A DNA stretch of 64,000 nt, taken from NCBI RefSeq assembly GCF_014196925.1, contig NZ_JACIEN010000005.1:248001-312000 (forward strand), written 5' to 3'. Positions 36,891 to 45,382 of this stretch are shown piece by piece; position 1 is the first letter of the stretch; each line of letters opens with the position of its first letter. This DNA is from Chelatococcus caeni. Lineage in GTDB: Bacteria; Pseudomonadota; Alphaproteobacteria; Rhizobiales; Beijerinckiaceae. Below the pieces are notes generated by a model. The model was not told where the DNA came from, ran no database searches, and worked only from the letters and a program-made list of their open reading frames with translations. Made by a program: the position numbers and the translations under genes.

Positions 36891-38178
36891 AGTGTTTATC
36901 CCCAGCCGCAGTTGATTGACGGGTTTGCGCGGACTCGGCCGTCACTGGAGTGGCGCGCAGCGTCACGAAAACGGTATCGCCGGGAAAGAGCTCCGTGTCC
37001 TCGCTGCTTTCCATCTCGCGGTTCTCGGCAGCCCGGTAGACGACGAATTCGGGCTGGCCGCCGGTGCCCCTTATGAGCTGCGATTGCAGCGTGCTCGTGT
37101 AAAGCAGCTTCTCGCCGACACTGCGCAGCCGTGCCGTGACCTGAGCGACGCGCACGTTGACGTCCTGCAGCTCCCGCAGGAGTTCGATCCGACGCTGGTC
37201 GTCGAGCCTGGTCAACAGCCTCTGATACTCCGTGCGTTGCCGTTCGATATTGTTGATCTCGACGATCGTCTGGAGCACTTGCGTCGACGACATGAGCATG
37301 GCGCGGCGGGCTTCCGACAGCCGCACGTTGGATGCCATGCCGCGCTGGAAGTAATCGCGGACCTTGTCGAATTCGTTGCTGTCGGCGCGATGGCCATCCT
37401 CGTCGTTCTTTCGTTTCCCGGCCAGAATGGTGAGGTGCGTCGTCGCGGCGTCGATCGCGCCTTGCAGATGGGCGCGTTCCTTGTCCTGATCGGCCATTCG
37501 CGCCGCGAGCTGCCGCTCCTCATTGGAGCGCAGCTGCTGGAGCAGGTCCGGTGCGATCGGGAGATTGGCCGGATCCGGCGAGACCGCATCCCCGAGTTCC
37601 GTGCGCAGGCGCCACAGATGCGCCTGTTCCCGCGCGTAATCCGTCCACAGCGATTCATATTCTGCCCGCAGGTCGGCCGATTCCAGGATGGGATTGTTCA
37701 TCCGGAACCGCATGATGTCGTACCCGCCGGCGACTGCGACCGCCTGGCGGACTGTGAGGCCCGGCCGAAACGGCTGCTCGCCCGGTCTCGTCACGTCTCC
37801 GTTCAGGTAGATCGGCCTGTACTCGACGATCGACAGCGTGACTTCTTCGGGGAGGACGACATGCGAGACCTCGCGCCCGTCGCTCGTTCGCTGCTGGTAG
37901 ATCTTCGAAGCGAGGATGTTGAGGAGCCTGGCTCTGAGATCGGCGACGGACAGGCCGCCGGCCCTAACGTTTCCGACGAGCGGGAATGCAACCTCGCCGT
38001 CGATCCCGACCGTCGAACGCTGTCGCAGCTCCGGCACGCCGGCAACCGCCAGTTCAAGAACATCGCCCGATTGCAAGCGGTAGGCCGCCCATGCGGGACC
38101 ATGCGGCCACAGCAATGCGGCGAGAAGGACGGCGATTGGCGCCAGCTCCCTCAGGCGAAACGAGAAGGAGATGCTCAT
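36871..38178 (-). CDS. ExoF/Wza-type polysaccharide export protein
   Basis: 435 residues from the ATG at 38178, which has GGGAAGG 6 bases upstream; an ATG at 38220 is also in frame. A signal peptide (APIAVLLAALLWPHGPAWA) precedes the poly-export domain YRLQSGDVLELAVAGVPEL and an SLBB-like domain GDVTRPGEQPFRPGLTV. The remaining 230 residues are largely coiled coil, as in ExoF, which bridges the periplasm rather than forming a short Wza-like octamer. It probably works with the overlapping Wzz/ExoP-like protein in polymer export. Confidence 0.88.
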   Translation of the reverse strand: MSISFSFRLRELAPIAVLLAALLWPHGPAWAAYRLQSGDVLELAVAGVPELRQRSTVGIDGEVAFPLVGNVRAGGLSVADLRARLLNILASKIYQQRTSDGREVSHVVLPEEVTLSIVEYRPIYLNGDVTRPGEQPFRPGLTVRQAVAVAGGYDIMRFRMNNPILESADLRAEYESLWTDYAREQAHLWRLRTELGDAVSPDPANLPIAPDLLQQLRSNEERQLAARMADQDKERAHLQGAIDAATTHLTILAGKRKNDEDGHRADSNEFDKVRDYFQRGMASNVRLSEARRAMLMSSTQVLQTIVEINNIERQRTEYQRLLTRLDDQRRIELLRELQDVNVRVAQVTARLRSVGEKLLYTSTLQSQLIRGTGGQPEFVVYRAAENREMESSEDTELFPGDTVFVTLRATPVTAESAQTRQSTAAGDKHYASGSP

Positions 38179-38692
38179 GGGCACCTTCCCTATGTTCGAT
38201 GGCGACCAGCGCAGCGGCATGACGTCTAAAATCTGTCAGGGTCCAAGTCTGTCGGACTCGGGGAATATATTATCGGAACTATGCAGTGCGGGTCGGGACA
38301 TCCTGAGGTAGTTCGGCATTTCGGGAGTAGATACCATAGAGCGTATTGACTTTCCGAGATAAGCCTCCATACCGGACCGGCTAAGCTTGAGGGCGGAGCA
38401 CGACTGCCGGGCATTTGCGCCGAAGCACCGCCGGCGGCCCCGGCAAATACCCGGATTGGCGTTGCTCGATGCCGCCGGATCTCTCGCCCGCCAGACGGGA
38501 AGCCAGCCGCCCCGCTCGCACCGGTTGCGCCGTGAGGTGCAGCAGCCGAGGGGCGGTGTGGACGGCCGGGGCCGTGCTGCGCCCGCCTATCACCTCGGAT
38601 TAGTTCGCAATCGCTCACCACGATCCGTCTACAGCGATGGTCTGCGCCGGCAGCACTATTAGACTGCTATTGTAATTGTTGCTTTGGGGAGG
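38179..38692. other. intergenic region between divergent export and hydrolase genes
   Basis: The stretch next to the ExoF-like gene (38225-38370) is AT-richer, with TTGACT near 38348 as a possible -35 element. The middle part is GC-rich without clear structure. It should hold divergent promoters for the wzy-wzz-exoF run and the hydrolase-wzx run. Confidence 0.4.
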
Positions 38693-39643
38693 ATGCATTT
38701 GCTGCGTTATGCACGAACGATCGCCTCCCTCAGGGGGATTGCGGCAGGGATAGCCGGGGCAATCCTCATGGTGCCCATGGTGATGGTCTTGGAGGGCCGG
38801 AGCACGGCGCAGAATGATCTTGCGGCGGGAAGAGATGTCTTGCGGTATTTCGAGCCGGCGGGCGTTACGCCCGGTCCCATGGATGTCTTCATTCACAAGC
38901 CGGCTGCCTGGCGCCCGCAGGACGGGCGCCTGCTCGTTGTCCTGCATGGCGCCGACCGGAACGCGACGCTCTTGCGGGACACCTGGCGCCCGATTGCCGA
39001 GAGGTACAACCTCCTGCTGATCGTGCCCGAGTTCAGCGAAGCCAAGTTCCCGGGCACCTTGTGGTACAACCTTGGTAATGTCACCGATGCGGCCCGCCGG
39101 CCCCAGCCCAAGGCAGCCTGGACCTTCCATGCGCTCGATCGGGCCGTCGATGCGGTTCGCCAGGCGACCGGCGCGGTGAAGGACCGCTTCCAGCTCTACG
39201 GATTCTCCGCCGGAGCGCAGTTCGCGCATCGATACCTTCTGCTGACCGGCGCACCACGAGTCGACCTCGTCGTGGCCGACAGCGGGGGGTGGTACACCCT
39301 GCCTGATCCGACGCAGGACTATCCCTGCGGTCTCGGCGGCGCGGCTCCGGACGAGGAGGCGCTCCGCTCCGCCCTGGGCCACCCGCTCGTCGTCGATGTC
39401 GGGCAGCACGATACGAAATCGACGGATTACTTCGGGGCCGACGGATACGAGGCCTGCGCCGGCCGCCAAGGTGTAAACCGCGTCGCTCGCGGGCAGTTCT
39501 TCATCGCTTTCGGCAAACGTCAGGCCGAGCGTCTCAAGACGGAGTTCGCCTGGCGCCTCATCGAAGCTCCGGGTGTCGGTCATTCCCAGGAAGAGATGGC
39601 GGAACACGCATCCAATGCGCTGTTCGCGCACATGAAATGGTGA
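38693..39643 (+). CDS. exported alpha/beta hydrolase (esterase/PHB-depolymerase-like)
   Basis: 316 residues. A GGGGAGG site lies directly against the ATG at 38693, so a TTG six bases later (38699) is a realistic alternative start. A hydrophobic signal/anchor (GIAAGIAGAILMVPMVMVL) is followed by an alpha/beta hydrolase domain: oxyanion region VVLHGADRNA, nucleophile Ser in GFSAGAQFAHRY, and a late His in GVGHSQEEM. It could remove acyl groups from the polymer or its units. The final bases overlap the flippase start. Confidence 0.75.
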   Translation: MHLLRYARTIASLRGIAAGIAGAILMVPMVMVLEGRSTAQNDLAAGRDVLRYFEPAGVTPGPMDVFIHKPAAWRPQDGRLLVVLHGADRNATLLRDTWRPIAERYNLLLIVPEFSEAKFPGTLWYNLGNVTDAARRPQPKAAWTFHALDRAVDAVRQATGAVKDRFQLYGFSAGAQFAHRYLLLTGAPRVDLVVADSGGWYTLPDPTQDYPCGLGGAAPDEEALRSALGHPLVVDVGQHDTKSTDYFGADGYEACAGRQGVNRVARGQFFIAFGKRQAERLKTEFAWRLIEAPGVGHSQEEMAEHASNALFAHMKW

Positions 39644-41178
39644 GCGGACCCAAGTCGCCCGCTCAGCGAGTGCTCCAGTCCAATATTGGAGATAGGCTCT
39701 TGCAGACCAGAGAGAAGAAAGCGCTGCTTTGGACTTTCATGGATGTCGTGGGGGGCCAGGGAATCCCGTTCCTCGCATTCCTGATCATCGCGCGCCTGAT
39801 CGGACCGGAGCAGTACGGCGTATTTGCGATCGCGATGGCGCTGATCGGCCTGATGAATGTGGTTCTCTATCACGGCATAGCGGATGCTCTCATCTGGGTG
39901 GAGGATCCGGGGCCGTCGCGCACATCGACGGTATTCTGGATGAACCTGCTCCTGGCAGCGGCCATTTTTCTCGCGATCCAGGGACTCGCCGGCTGGCTCG
40001 CAGCGGTCTACCACGCTCCCATCATAGAGCCCGTGCTGAGGTGGATCGCCTTCCTCGCACCCCTGCAGGCGCTGATGAGCGTCCAGATCGCGCTCTTCCT
40101 GCGCAACCTGGACACGGCCGTCCTGGCGCGGCGCACCATTGTCGGACGGATCGCAGGCGTCGTCGTCGGCATCGCGCTGGCGGCCGCGGACTGGGGCGTT
40201 TGGTCGCTCGTCGCCCTGCAGTTGACGCAGACTGTCGTTTCGGTGGTCATCCTGTGGACGGCGACCTCATGGCGGCCGCGCTTCATATTCAATCTCAAGC
40301 AGGGCCGTGAACTGGCGCGTTTCGGTTTCTGCTTCATGGGGGGAAGCTTTGCGACCGCGCTCAGCAACAGCGTCGACAGCCTGATCGTCGGCCTGTTCTT
40401 CCCGCCCGATGCGGTTGCCTGTTACGTGCTTGCCTCACGCCTCCTCGATATGGCGAGCACCGTCCTGCTGACGCCGATGCGCATGCTCGTCATGCCGATC
40501 CTGAGCCGCAACACCGCTCACCGCGGCGTTTTCACAAGCTCCTACGACATGATGGTGCGGTCCACCCTGGCCATCTGGATGCCCATGCTCCTCGCGCTCG
40601 GCATCGGGGCGGAGGTGTTCGTCCTGGCGCTACTCGGGCCGCAATGGTCGGGCGCCGTCGGCATCCTGCAGGCCATGTGTCTGGTCGCATTCACCTTGCC
40701 GCTGTCCTTCTTCGCAGGCTCGGCGCTGTCGGCGGCCGGACGGCCGGACCTGTTCTTCAAGCTGGCCACGGCGAAACTGCTGACGGTTTCCATCTTCATC
40801 GTCATCGGCGCCCAGTTCAGCCTCACGGCGGTCGGTTTCGCGTGGTCCGGCGCCTTTGCCTGCATCGTCCCGCTATGCCTGTTCACGCTGCAGAAAGCGT
40901 GCGGCGTCAACTGGACCGTGGGAACCAAATCGGCATTGCGGATCGCGGCCGCCGGGCTCGGCTTTGCCGTTTGTGCGCTCGTCACGATCAACTGGATGGC
41001 CGCCTACGATTGGCCAATGCTGCTCTCGCTGTTGAGCGGCATCGGCCTGGGGTTCGTCGTCTATGCGGTCCTGCTCGAATATGTCCTGCTGCCCGGTTTC
41101 GTGAGGACGGCGCTGAAGGAAATCAGGATCTTCTTCGTCCGGGCGGCGCCCGAGACGGAACGGGCGAGCGGGGCCTGA
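39637..41178 (+). CDS. Wzx-type polysaccharide flippase (MOP superfamily)
   Basis: 513 residues with about 12-14 membrane helices and the opening typical of oligosaccharide flippases: IARLIGPEQYGVFAIAMALIG. It carries lipid-linked repeat units across the inner membrane. Its start lies inside the end of the hydrolase gene (7 bp overlap), giving translational coupling. Together with the Wzy-like, Wzz-like and ExoF-like proteins it completes a Wzx/Wzy-dependent pathway. Confidence 0.9.
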   Translation: MVSGPKSPAQRVLQSNIGDRLLQTREKKALLWTFMDVVGGQGIPFLAFLIIARLIGPEQYGVFAIAMALIGLMNVVLYHGIADALIWVEDPGPSRTSTVFWMNLLLAAAIFLAIQGLAGWLAAVYHAPIIEPVLRWIAFLAPLQALMSVQIALFLRNLDTAVLARRTIVGRIAGVVVGIALAAADWGVWSLVALQLTQTVVSVVILWTATSWRPRFIFNLKQGRELARFGFCFMGGSFATALSNSVDSLIVGLFFPPDAVACYVLASRLLDMASTVLLTPMRMLVMPILSRNTAHRGVFTSSYDMMVRSTLAIWMPMLLALGIGAEVFVLALLGPQWSGAVGILQAMCLVAFTLPLSFFAGSALSAAGRPDLFFKLATAKLLTVSIFIVIGAQFSLTAVGFAWSGAFACIVPLCLFTLQKACGVNWTVGTKSALRIAAAGLGFAVCALVTINWMAAYDWPMLLSLLSGIGLGFVVYAVLLEYVLLPGFVRTALKEIRIFFVRAAPETERASGA

Positions 41179-41279
41179 GCCCGCGCCCGGTCCGATCGGG
41201 CTCTCGGCAGGCGACGCCATTTGCGGTGTTCGGGCGCCATGGACCGTCTCCCAAGCCGGTCGTGCCGGCCCCTGCATGA

Positions 41280-41296
41280 GAACGTCAGCAACGTTC
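41280..41296. promoter_or_regulatory. inverted repeat upstream of the GH16 gene
   Basis: GAACGT-N5-ACGTTC forms a symmetric site about 155 bp before the GH16 start. Its form suits a dimeric regulator. Chance occurrence is possible. Confidence 0.35.
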
Positions 41297-41327
41297 CGTA
41301 AGCGCCAGATCAGGCAGCCGTTTTGAT

Positions 41328-41367
41328 GATGAGCCGCGCGGCCGCCAAGCCGAGCGTGCGGCTCATC
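41328..41367 (+). terminator. 10-bp inverted repeat with long loop
   Basis: GATGAGCCGC pairs perfectly with GCGGCTCATC over a 20-base loop. It could end the flippase transcript or form a leader structure of the GH16 mRNA. No T-run follows. Confidence 0.4.
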
Positions 41368-41451
41368 TGTGCGGGCGCCATATTGCTGCCACGTTGACCT
41401 CCAACATCACCCTCGCGCCGATGAATAACAACCACGATAACGGAGGCACTA

Positions 41452-42843
41452 TTGGCTATAGATCCCAACAACCTAGCCGCAACAGCTCATCTAACCTTCA
41501 GCGATGAGTTCGATGATCTTTCCATTCGGCATAATCACGCCGGTTCTGGCACGTGGAATACGACGCATGACTACGCGCCGGACGGATACTCGGCCGGAAC
41601 CACATGGTTCGTGAGTGCCGACAATCCCAGCACGTCCGGCGTCCGTCCGTGGACAGTCGACGATGGCGTTCTGAACATCACGGCTCAAGCGGCCCCGGAT
41701 GGCCTGCGTGAGCCGTACACCTCTGGGCACCTCGATACGCAGGGCACCTTCTCGCAAACCTATGGGTATTTCGAGATGAGCGCCAAGATGCCCGCGACGG
41801 GCACGATCGCCGATGGCGGCAACGGCAGCGGGGCCGGCGGCGGTGCGTTCTGGCTTCTCCCCACGAGCGGCGCCTGGCCGCCGGAGCTGGATGTCTTCGA
41901 GTCCAATTCCTGGGGTGGCGTGTTCACCGCCCACACCGGGGTCGGCGGGCACTCGGCCGACAGCACCTGGCTCGAGATTCCGGATCTGTCGACCTCGTTC
42001 CACCGCTACGGCGTGGCTTGGGAGCCCGATAAGATCACCTGGTACCTCGACGGCCAGCAGGTCTATCAGGCTGCGACACCGGCGGACATGCACGACCCCA
42101 TGTACCTGCTGCTCAATCTCTACACCAATGATGGCGGCGGGTCCGGCCCGTCGACGATGGAGGTTGATTACGTTCGCGTCTATGCGGAAGGTGCAGGCGA
42201 CGGCATCACGGATCCGTCGGTGACGGCGTCCACGTCCTCCAGCTCGTCCACGAGCGCGACGACCGAGAGCGCGGCTGCGGCCGAGGCGTCGGCGACGCAG
42301 GGCTCGATTGAAGCTGCCGATGCTATCGAAGCAGCCGATGCCGATGCGTCTGTCACCGTCGAGGCGGATGCCGACGTTTCGGCTGATGCCAATGGTGGAT
42401 CGGGTGCGACCGACGGCTCGGCTGCGACCACCGAGACGGCTTCCGCCACCTCGGGCGAGGAGAGCCTCGTCGCCGATGTGAGCGCGAGCCAGGCCCAAGA
42501 CGCCACCGCCGCGGTGGATCCCGCGCCGGACCTGGTGCCTGCGCCGGATCTGGTGCCTACGCCGGACCTGGCGGGCGATTCCAGGCCCGGTCATCATGGC
42601 TGGTGGCATCAGGGTGGGAGCGATGCGGCCCGATGGGGCGGGATCGACTTCTCGCAACTCCTGGACCATGGCGCGCGGGCGGGATCGTTCTCGCCCTCCA
42701 AAATGGGAAGCGACTTCCAGTCCCATGCCGCGGCCGCCAGTGACGCGTTCACACCGACGGACCATATCGATCTGTCGAGCGTCTTCGGGGCCATGCAAAG
42801 CCACGATCAGGCCTTCCAGGACCATCACCACTGGTGGGGCTGA
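41452..42843 (+). CDS. GH16-family glycanase, probable type I secretion substrate
   Basis: 463 residues starting at a TTG, chosen because GGAGG sits five bases upstream and the next residues (AIDPNNLAA) fit. Residues 15-245 are a GH16 jelly-roll with the catalytic ELDVFE: Glu145, Asp147 and Glu150. There is no signal peptide. After 250 comes a Ser/Thr/Ala/Asp-rich acidic segment, then a PDLVPAPDLVPTPDLAG triple repeat, then a C-terminus rich in His, Trp and Gly. No RTX nonapeptides are seen. By analogy with PlyA/ExsH, exported by PrsDE in rhizobia, it is probably sent out by the pair at 16911-20208 to cut the exopolysaccharide. Confidence 0.85.
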   Translation: MAIDPNNLAATAHLTFSDEFDDLSIRHNHAGSGTWNTTHDYAPDGYSAGTTWFVSADNPSTSGVRPWTVDDGVLNITAQAAPDGLREPYTSGHLDTQGTFSQTYGYFEMSAKMPATGTIADGGNGSGAGGGAFWLLPTSGAWPPELDVFESNSWGGVFTAHTGVGGHSADSTWLEIPDLSTSFHRYGVAWEPDKITWYLDGQQVYQAATPADMHDPMYLLLNLYTNDGGGSGPSTMEVDYVRVYAEGAGDGITDPSVTASTSSSSSTSATTESAAAAEASATQGSIEAADAIEAADADASVTVEADADVSADANGGSGATDGSAATTETASATSGEESLVADVSASQAQDATAAVDPAPDLVPAPDLVPTPDLAGDSRPGHHGWWHQGGSDAARWGGIDFSQLLDHGARAGSFSPSKMGSDFQSHAAAASDAFTPTDHIDLSSVFGAMQSHDQAFQDHHHWWG

Positions 42844-42855
42844 TCCCTTGATCCT

Positions 42856-42880
42856 GGTCCCGGCGCGTTGCGCCGGGACC
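42856..42880 (+). terminator. terminator-like hairpin after the GH16 gene
   Basis: GGTCCCGGCGC and GCGCCGGGACC form a perfect 11-bp stem around a GTT loop, starting 12 bp after the stop. Only two T follow, so termination may be partial. It can serve either strand. Confidence 0.75.
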
Positions 42881-43039
42881 TTCCGGTAACCCTGCACGGT
42901 CCGACCGGCGGGGCTATCCTGCGCTTTCAGACCGGTCCCGATGGGCCGGAAAATGGGCTGAACGCGCGCACTGCGGCTTCGTCGACACTTCGCTGCCCCG
43001 TCGTGGCGCGGGCTCAGGGAGTGGTCGCCGCGCCAAGCG

Positions 43040-44437
43040 TCAGTCGAAGACGGGCGGCCGCCGCGGCGCTCCGAGGGCGTCGCCGAGCCAGCGCATGTCC
43101 GGGTCGCCCCCGAGGTCGAGAACCCCGGCGACGAGGCGCTCGACGGCGGGGGCCGGCAGCGCCATGCCGCACAGCCCGCGCACCTTGTCGAAATAGGCCG
43201 CCTCGCCCACCGGATTGGCCGGCGAGCCGAGCGGGCTCGTCACGCGGGTCTCGAACGAGCGCCCGTCCCGCGCCGCGATCCGAACGAAGGGCTCGTCGGT
43301 TGCCGGGATGGCGTCGTCGGCGGTGAGCGCGATGCGGTCCATGGCTGCGCGCAGCAGGGGATCGGACCGGCGGACAGCGCGATAGGCGTCGAGCCCCGCA
43401 TGGCCGAGCACGAGGCGGGCCGCGAGCGCATAGGGCAGGCTCATCTGCGCCTCGGGCAGGGTATCGACCGTCCGCCCGCCGCACATGTCGAGGAGGAAGC
43501 GGCTGAGCCGCACCTCGATGCGTTCGACGTCGCCGCCGTCAAGGCCGTTGTCGTCGAGAAGAAGGCCGAGCGCGTCGATGGAAGAATGCGTGCCACGGCA
43601 CGACGCATAGGGCTTGAGCGACACGCGCTCCATGCGCCAGCGTTCGCCGAGGCCGATGGTCAGCGCTTCCGGCCGGGCGGAGGACTGGGCGAAGGTGGCG
43701 AGAAAGCCGCCCCAGCGATCCTCGAAAACGGCCGAGGGGCCCGTGACGCCGGCGCCGGCGAGCATCGCCGCGAGCAACCCGCCTTCGGCGGCGCGGCCGG
43801 CGTGGACGCGCTTCGTCTGGCTGCCGTCGTGGATGAAGGCCCACAGGCCGCCGCTGAAGCTCGCCGCATGGCCGAGGGCATGGGCCATGCGTGTCACATC
43901 GAGCTGCATCAGCCGTCCGGCCGCCACCGCGGCGCCGAAGGTGCCGCAGGTCGCGGTCGAGTGCCAGCCGGCGTTGTTGTGCGGCTCGTAGCCGCCGCAG
44001 GCCTCGAGCACCCGCCGGGCGACGTCATAGCCGAGGGTGACCGCGAGGATGAATTCGTCGCCGGAGATCGCGCGCTCGGACAGCGCGACCGCGGCCATGG
44101 CTGCCGGCACGACGACGGCGCCGGAATGGTCGCAGCCGCCGGTGTCGTCGAGCTCGAAGGCGTGGCAGGCGATGCCGTTGACGAGTGCGGCCGAGCGGGA
44201 GGCAAGGCGCCGGTCGGTGCCCCAGGCCGGGGCGGGGCCGGGCTCCTCCGTCGCCTCGACAAGGTCAAGGCAGGCCTGCGCCTCGCGCGAGGCGGCGCCG
44301 GCGATGCCGCAGGCCAGCGTATCGAGGATGTGCCGGGCGCTCTTGTCGCGGATGGGCCGGGGCAAGTCGTCGGGCGAAGCATGCACGACGAAGCGGGCAA
44401 GCGCGGCGGCGCGCAGGTTGTCGGCACTGGCTGTCAT
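43040..44437 (-). CDS. MmgE/PrpD family protein, possible iminodisuccinate/EDDS epimerase
   Basis: 465 residues, the family's usual length. Typical stretches are HILDTLACGIAGA, HAFELDDTGGCDHSGAVVV, GWHSTATCGTFGAA and SLKPYASCRGTHSSIDA. The family includes 2-methylcitrate dehydratase PrpD, cis-aconitate decarboxylase and iminodisuccinate epimerase of Agrobacterium tumefaciens BY6. No methylcitrate-cycle genes are nearby. It is the last gene of an operon that starts with an ArgH-like lyase and includes a polar amino-acid importer, which fits epimerisation of an N-substituted aspartate before lyase cleavage. That assignment is inference from context. Confidence 0.85.
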   Translation of the reverse strand: MTASADNLRAAALARFVVHASPDDLPRPIRDKSARHILDTLACGIAGAASREAQACLDLVEATEEPGPAPAWGTDRRLASRSAALVNGIACHAFELDDTGGCDHSGAVVVPAAMAAVALSERAISGDEFILAVTLGYDVARRVLEACGGYEPHNNAGWHSTATCGTFGAAVAAGRLMQLDVTRMAHALGHAASFSGGLWAFIHDGSQTKRVHAGRAAEGGLLAAMLAGAGVTGPSAVFEDRWGGFLATFAQSSARPEALTIGLGERWRMERVSLKPYASCRGTHSSIDALGLLLDDNGLDGGDVERIEVRLSRFLLDMCGGRTVDTLPEAQMSLPYALAARLVLGHAGLDAYRAVRRSDPLLRAAMDRIALTADDAIPATDEPFVRIAARDGRSFETRVTSPLGSPANPVGEAAYFDKVRGLCGMALPAPAVERLVAGVLDLGGDPDMRWLGDALGAPRRPPVFD

Positions 44438-44462
44438 GGGGACCGCGGTGGAAGGGAAAGGA

Positions 44463-44485
44463 CGCCGGGCGGAGGCCGCCCGGCG
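44463..44485 (-). terminator. intercistronic hairpin after binding-protein gene
   Basis: CGCCGGGCGG and CCGCCCGGCG form a perfect 10-bp stem with a 3-base loop in the gap between the binding-protein gene and the MmgE/PrpD gene. No T-run follows. It probably protects the upstream mRNA or reduces read-through. Confidence 0.7.
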
Positions 44486-44514
44486 CAGTCGAGGGGAGAA
44501 CCTGGAGCGGAGGC

Positions 44515-45348
44515 TTACTTAGCCTCGCCGTTGATCATCAGCTTGTCGAGCTTGGCGTCCTGAAGCTCCCACTTCTTCAGCACCTCCTCGTACGTGCCGT
44601 CGGCGATCATCTCCTTGAAGGCGTGGGCGACGGCGTCGCGCAGCTCCGTGTCCTTCTTGGCGAAGCCCATGCCCTGGTAGACGGAGGTGAAGGGCTTGCC
44701 GACGATGGCGTAGGTGTTGGGCTCGAGATTGAGCAGGTAGGGAAGCGTCTCGCTGCCCTGCACGGCGGCGTCGAGGCGCTTCTGGCGCAGCTGCGTGCGG
44801 GCATCGGCCGAGCCCTCGGTGCCGACGATCTTGAGCGCCGGCTTGCCGTTGGCCTCGCAGGTCGTCTTGCTCCACTTCTCCATCTCGGCGGGGAAGGACG
44901 TGCGGCGGCTCGCGCCCACGGTCTTGCCGCAGAGATCTTCCGGCGCCCTGTACTCGGCGGCGCGGTCGGCCGTCGTGTAGAACTGGGCGCCGGATTCGAG
45001 ATAGTCGACGAAGTCGAGCGTCTCGCGGCGGCCGGGCAGGTCGCTCATGCCGCTCAGGATCATGTCGGCGCGGCCGGTGGTGAGCGCGCTCACCATCTGC
45101 TCGAAGCTGATCTCCTCCCACTTGATCTCAACGCCGAGCTTCTTGGCGAGCGCATTGCCGAGGTCGATATCGAGGCCGGTCAGAGTGCCGGTCTTCGGAT
45201 CCTTGAACTCGAGCGGGGGATAGTTCGGCACGTTGGCGACGACGATCTGCTTCTTCGTCATGATGCGCTCGGGCAGCGCCTGGGCCATCGCCGCGCCGCC
45301 GGCAAGGGCGAGCGCGAGTGCGGAAAGGACGAGGGTACGTGTCTTCAT
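44515..45348 (-). CDS. polar amino-acid ABC transporter substrate-binding protein (family 3)
   Basis: 277 residues with a signal peptide (LVLSALALALAGGAAMAQA). The mature protein has the family 3 pattern: PNYPPLEFKDPKTGTLTGLDIDL near the start, MVSALTTGRADMILSGMSD, and a late KKDTELRDAVAHAF. Two cysteines (in EDLCGKTVGA and KTTCEANG) may form a disulfide. It captures the ligand in the periplasm for the permease and ATPase encoded just upstream. The operon context suggests an aspartate-derived dicarboxylic or polycarboxylic amino acid. Confidence 0.9.
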   Translation of the reverse strand: MKTRTLVLSALALALAGGAAMAQALPERIMTKKQIVVANVPNYPPLEFKDPKTGTLTGLDIDLGNALAKKLGVEIKWEEISFEQMVSALTTGRADMILSGMSDLPGRRETLDFVDYLESGAQFYTTADRAAEYRAPEDLCGKTVGASRRTSFPAEMEKWSKTTCEANGKPALKIVGTEGSADARTQLRQKRLDAAVQGSETLPYLLNLEPNTYAIVGKPFTSVYQGMGFAKKDTELRDAVAHAFKEMIADGTYEEVLKKWELQDAKLDKLMINGEAK

Positions 45349-45382
45349 GGCAGTTGGCTCCGTTGCTCCAGAAGTGATTGTC

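Noticed and set aside
42520-42580. Short tandem repeat as a possible CRISPR or VNTR
   Set aside because: The repeated GCCGGACCTGGTGCCT-like units encode PDLV repeats in frame within the GH16 protein; there are no spacers.
43040-44437. 2-methylcitrate dehydratase (prpD) of propionate catabolism
   Set aside because: No methylcitrate synthase or methylisocitrate lyase gene is nearby, and the operon instead contains a C-N lyase and an amino-acid importer.
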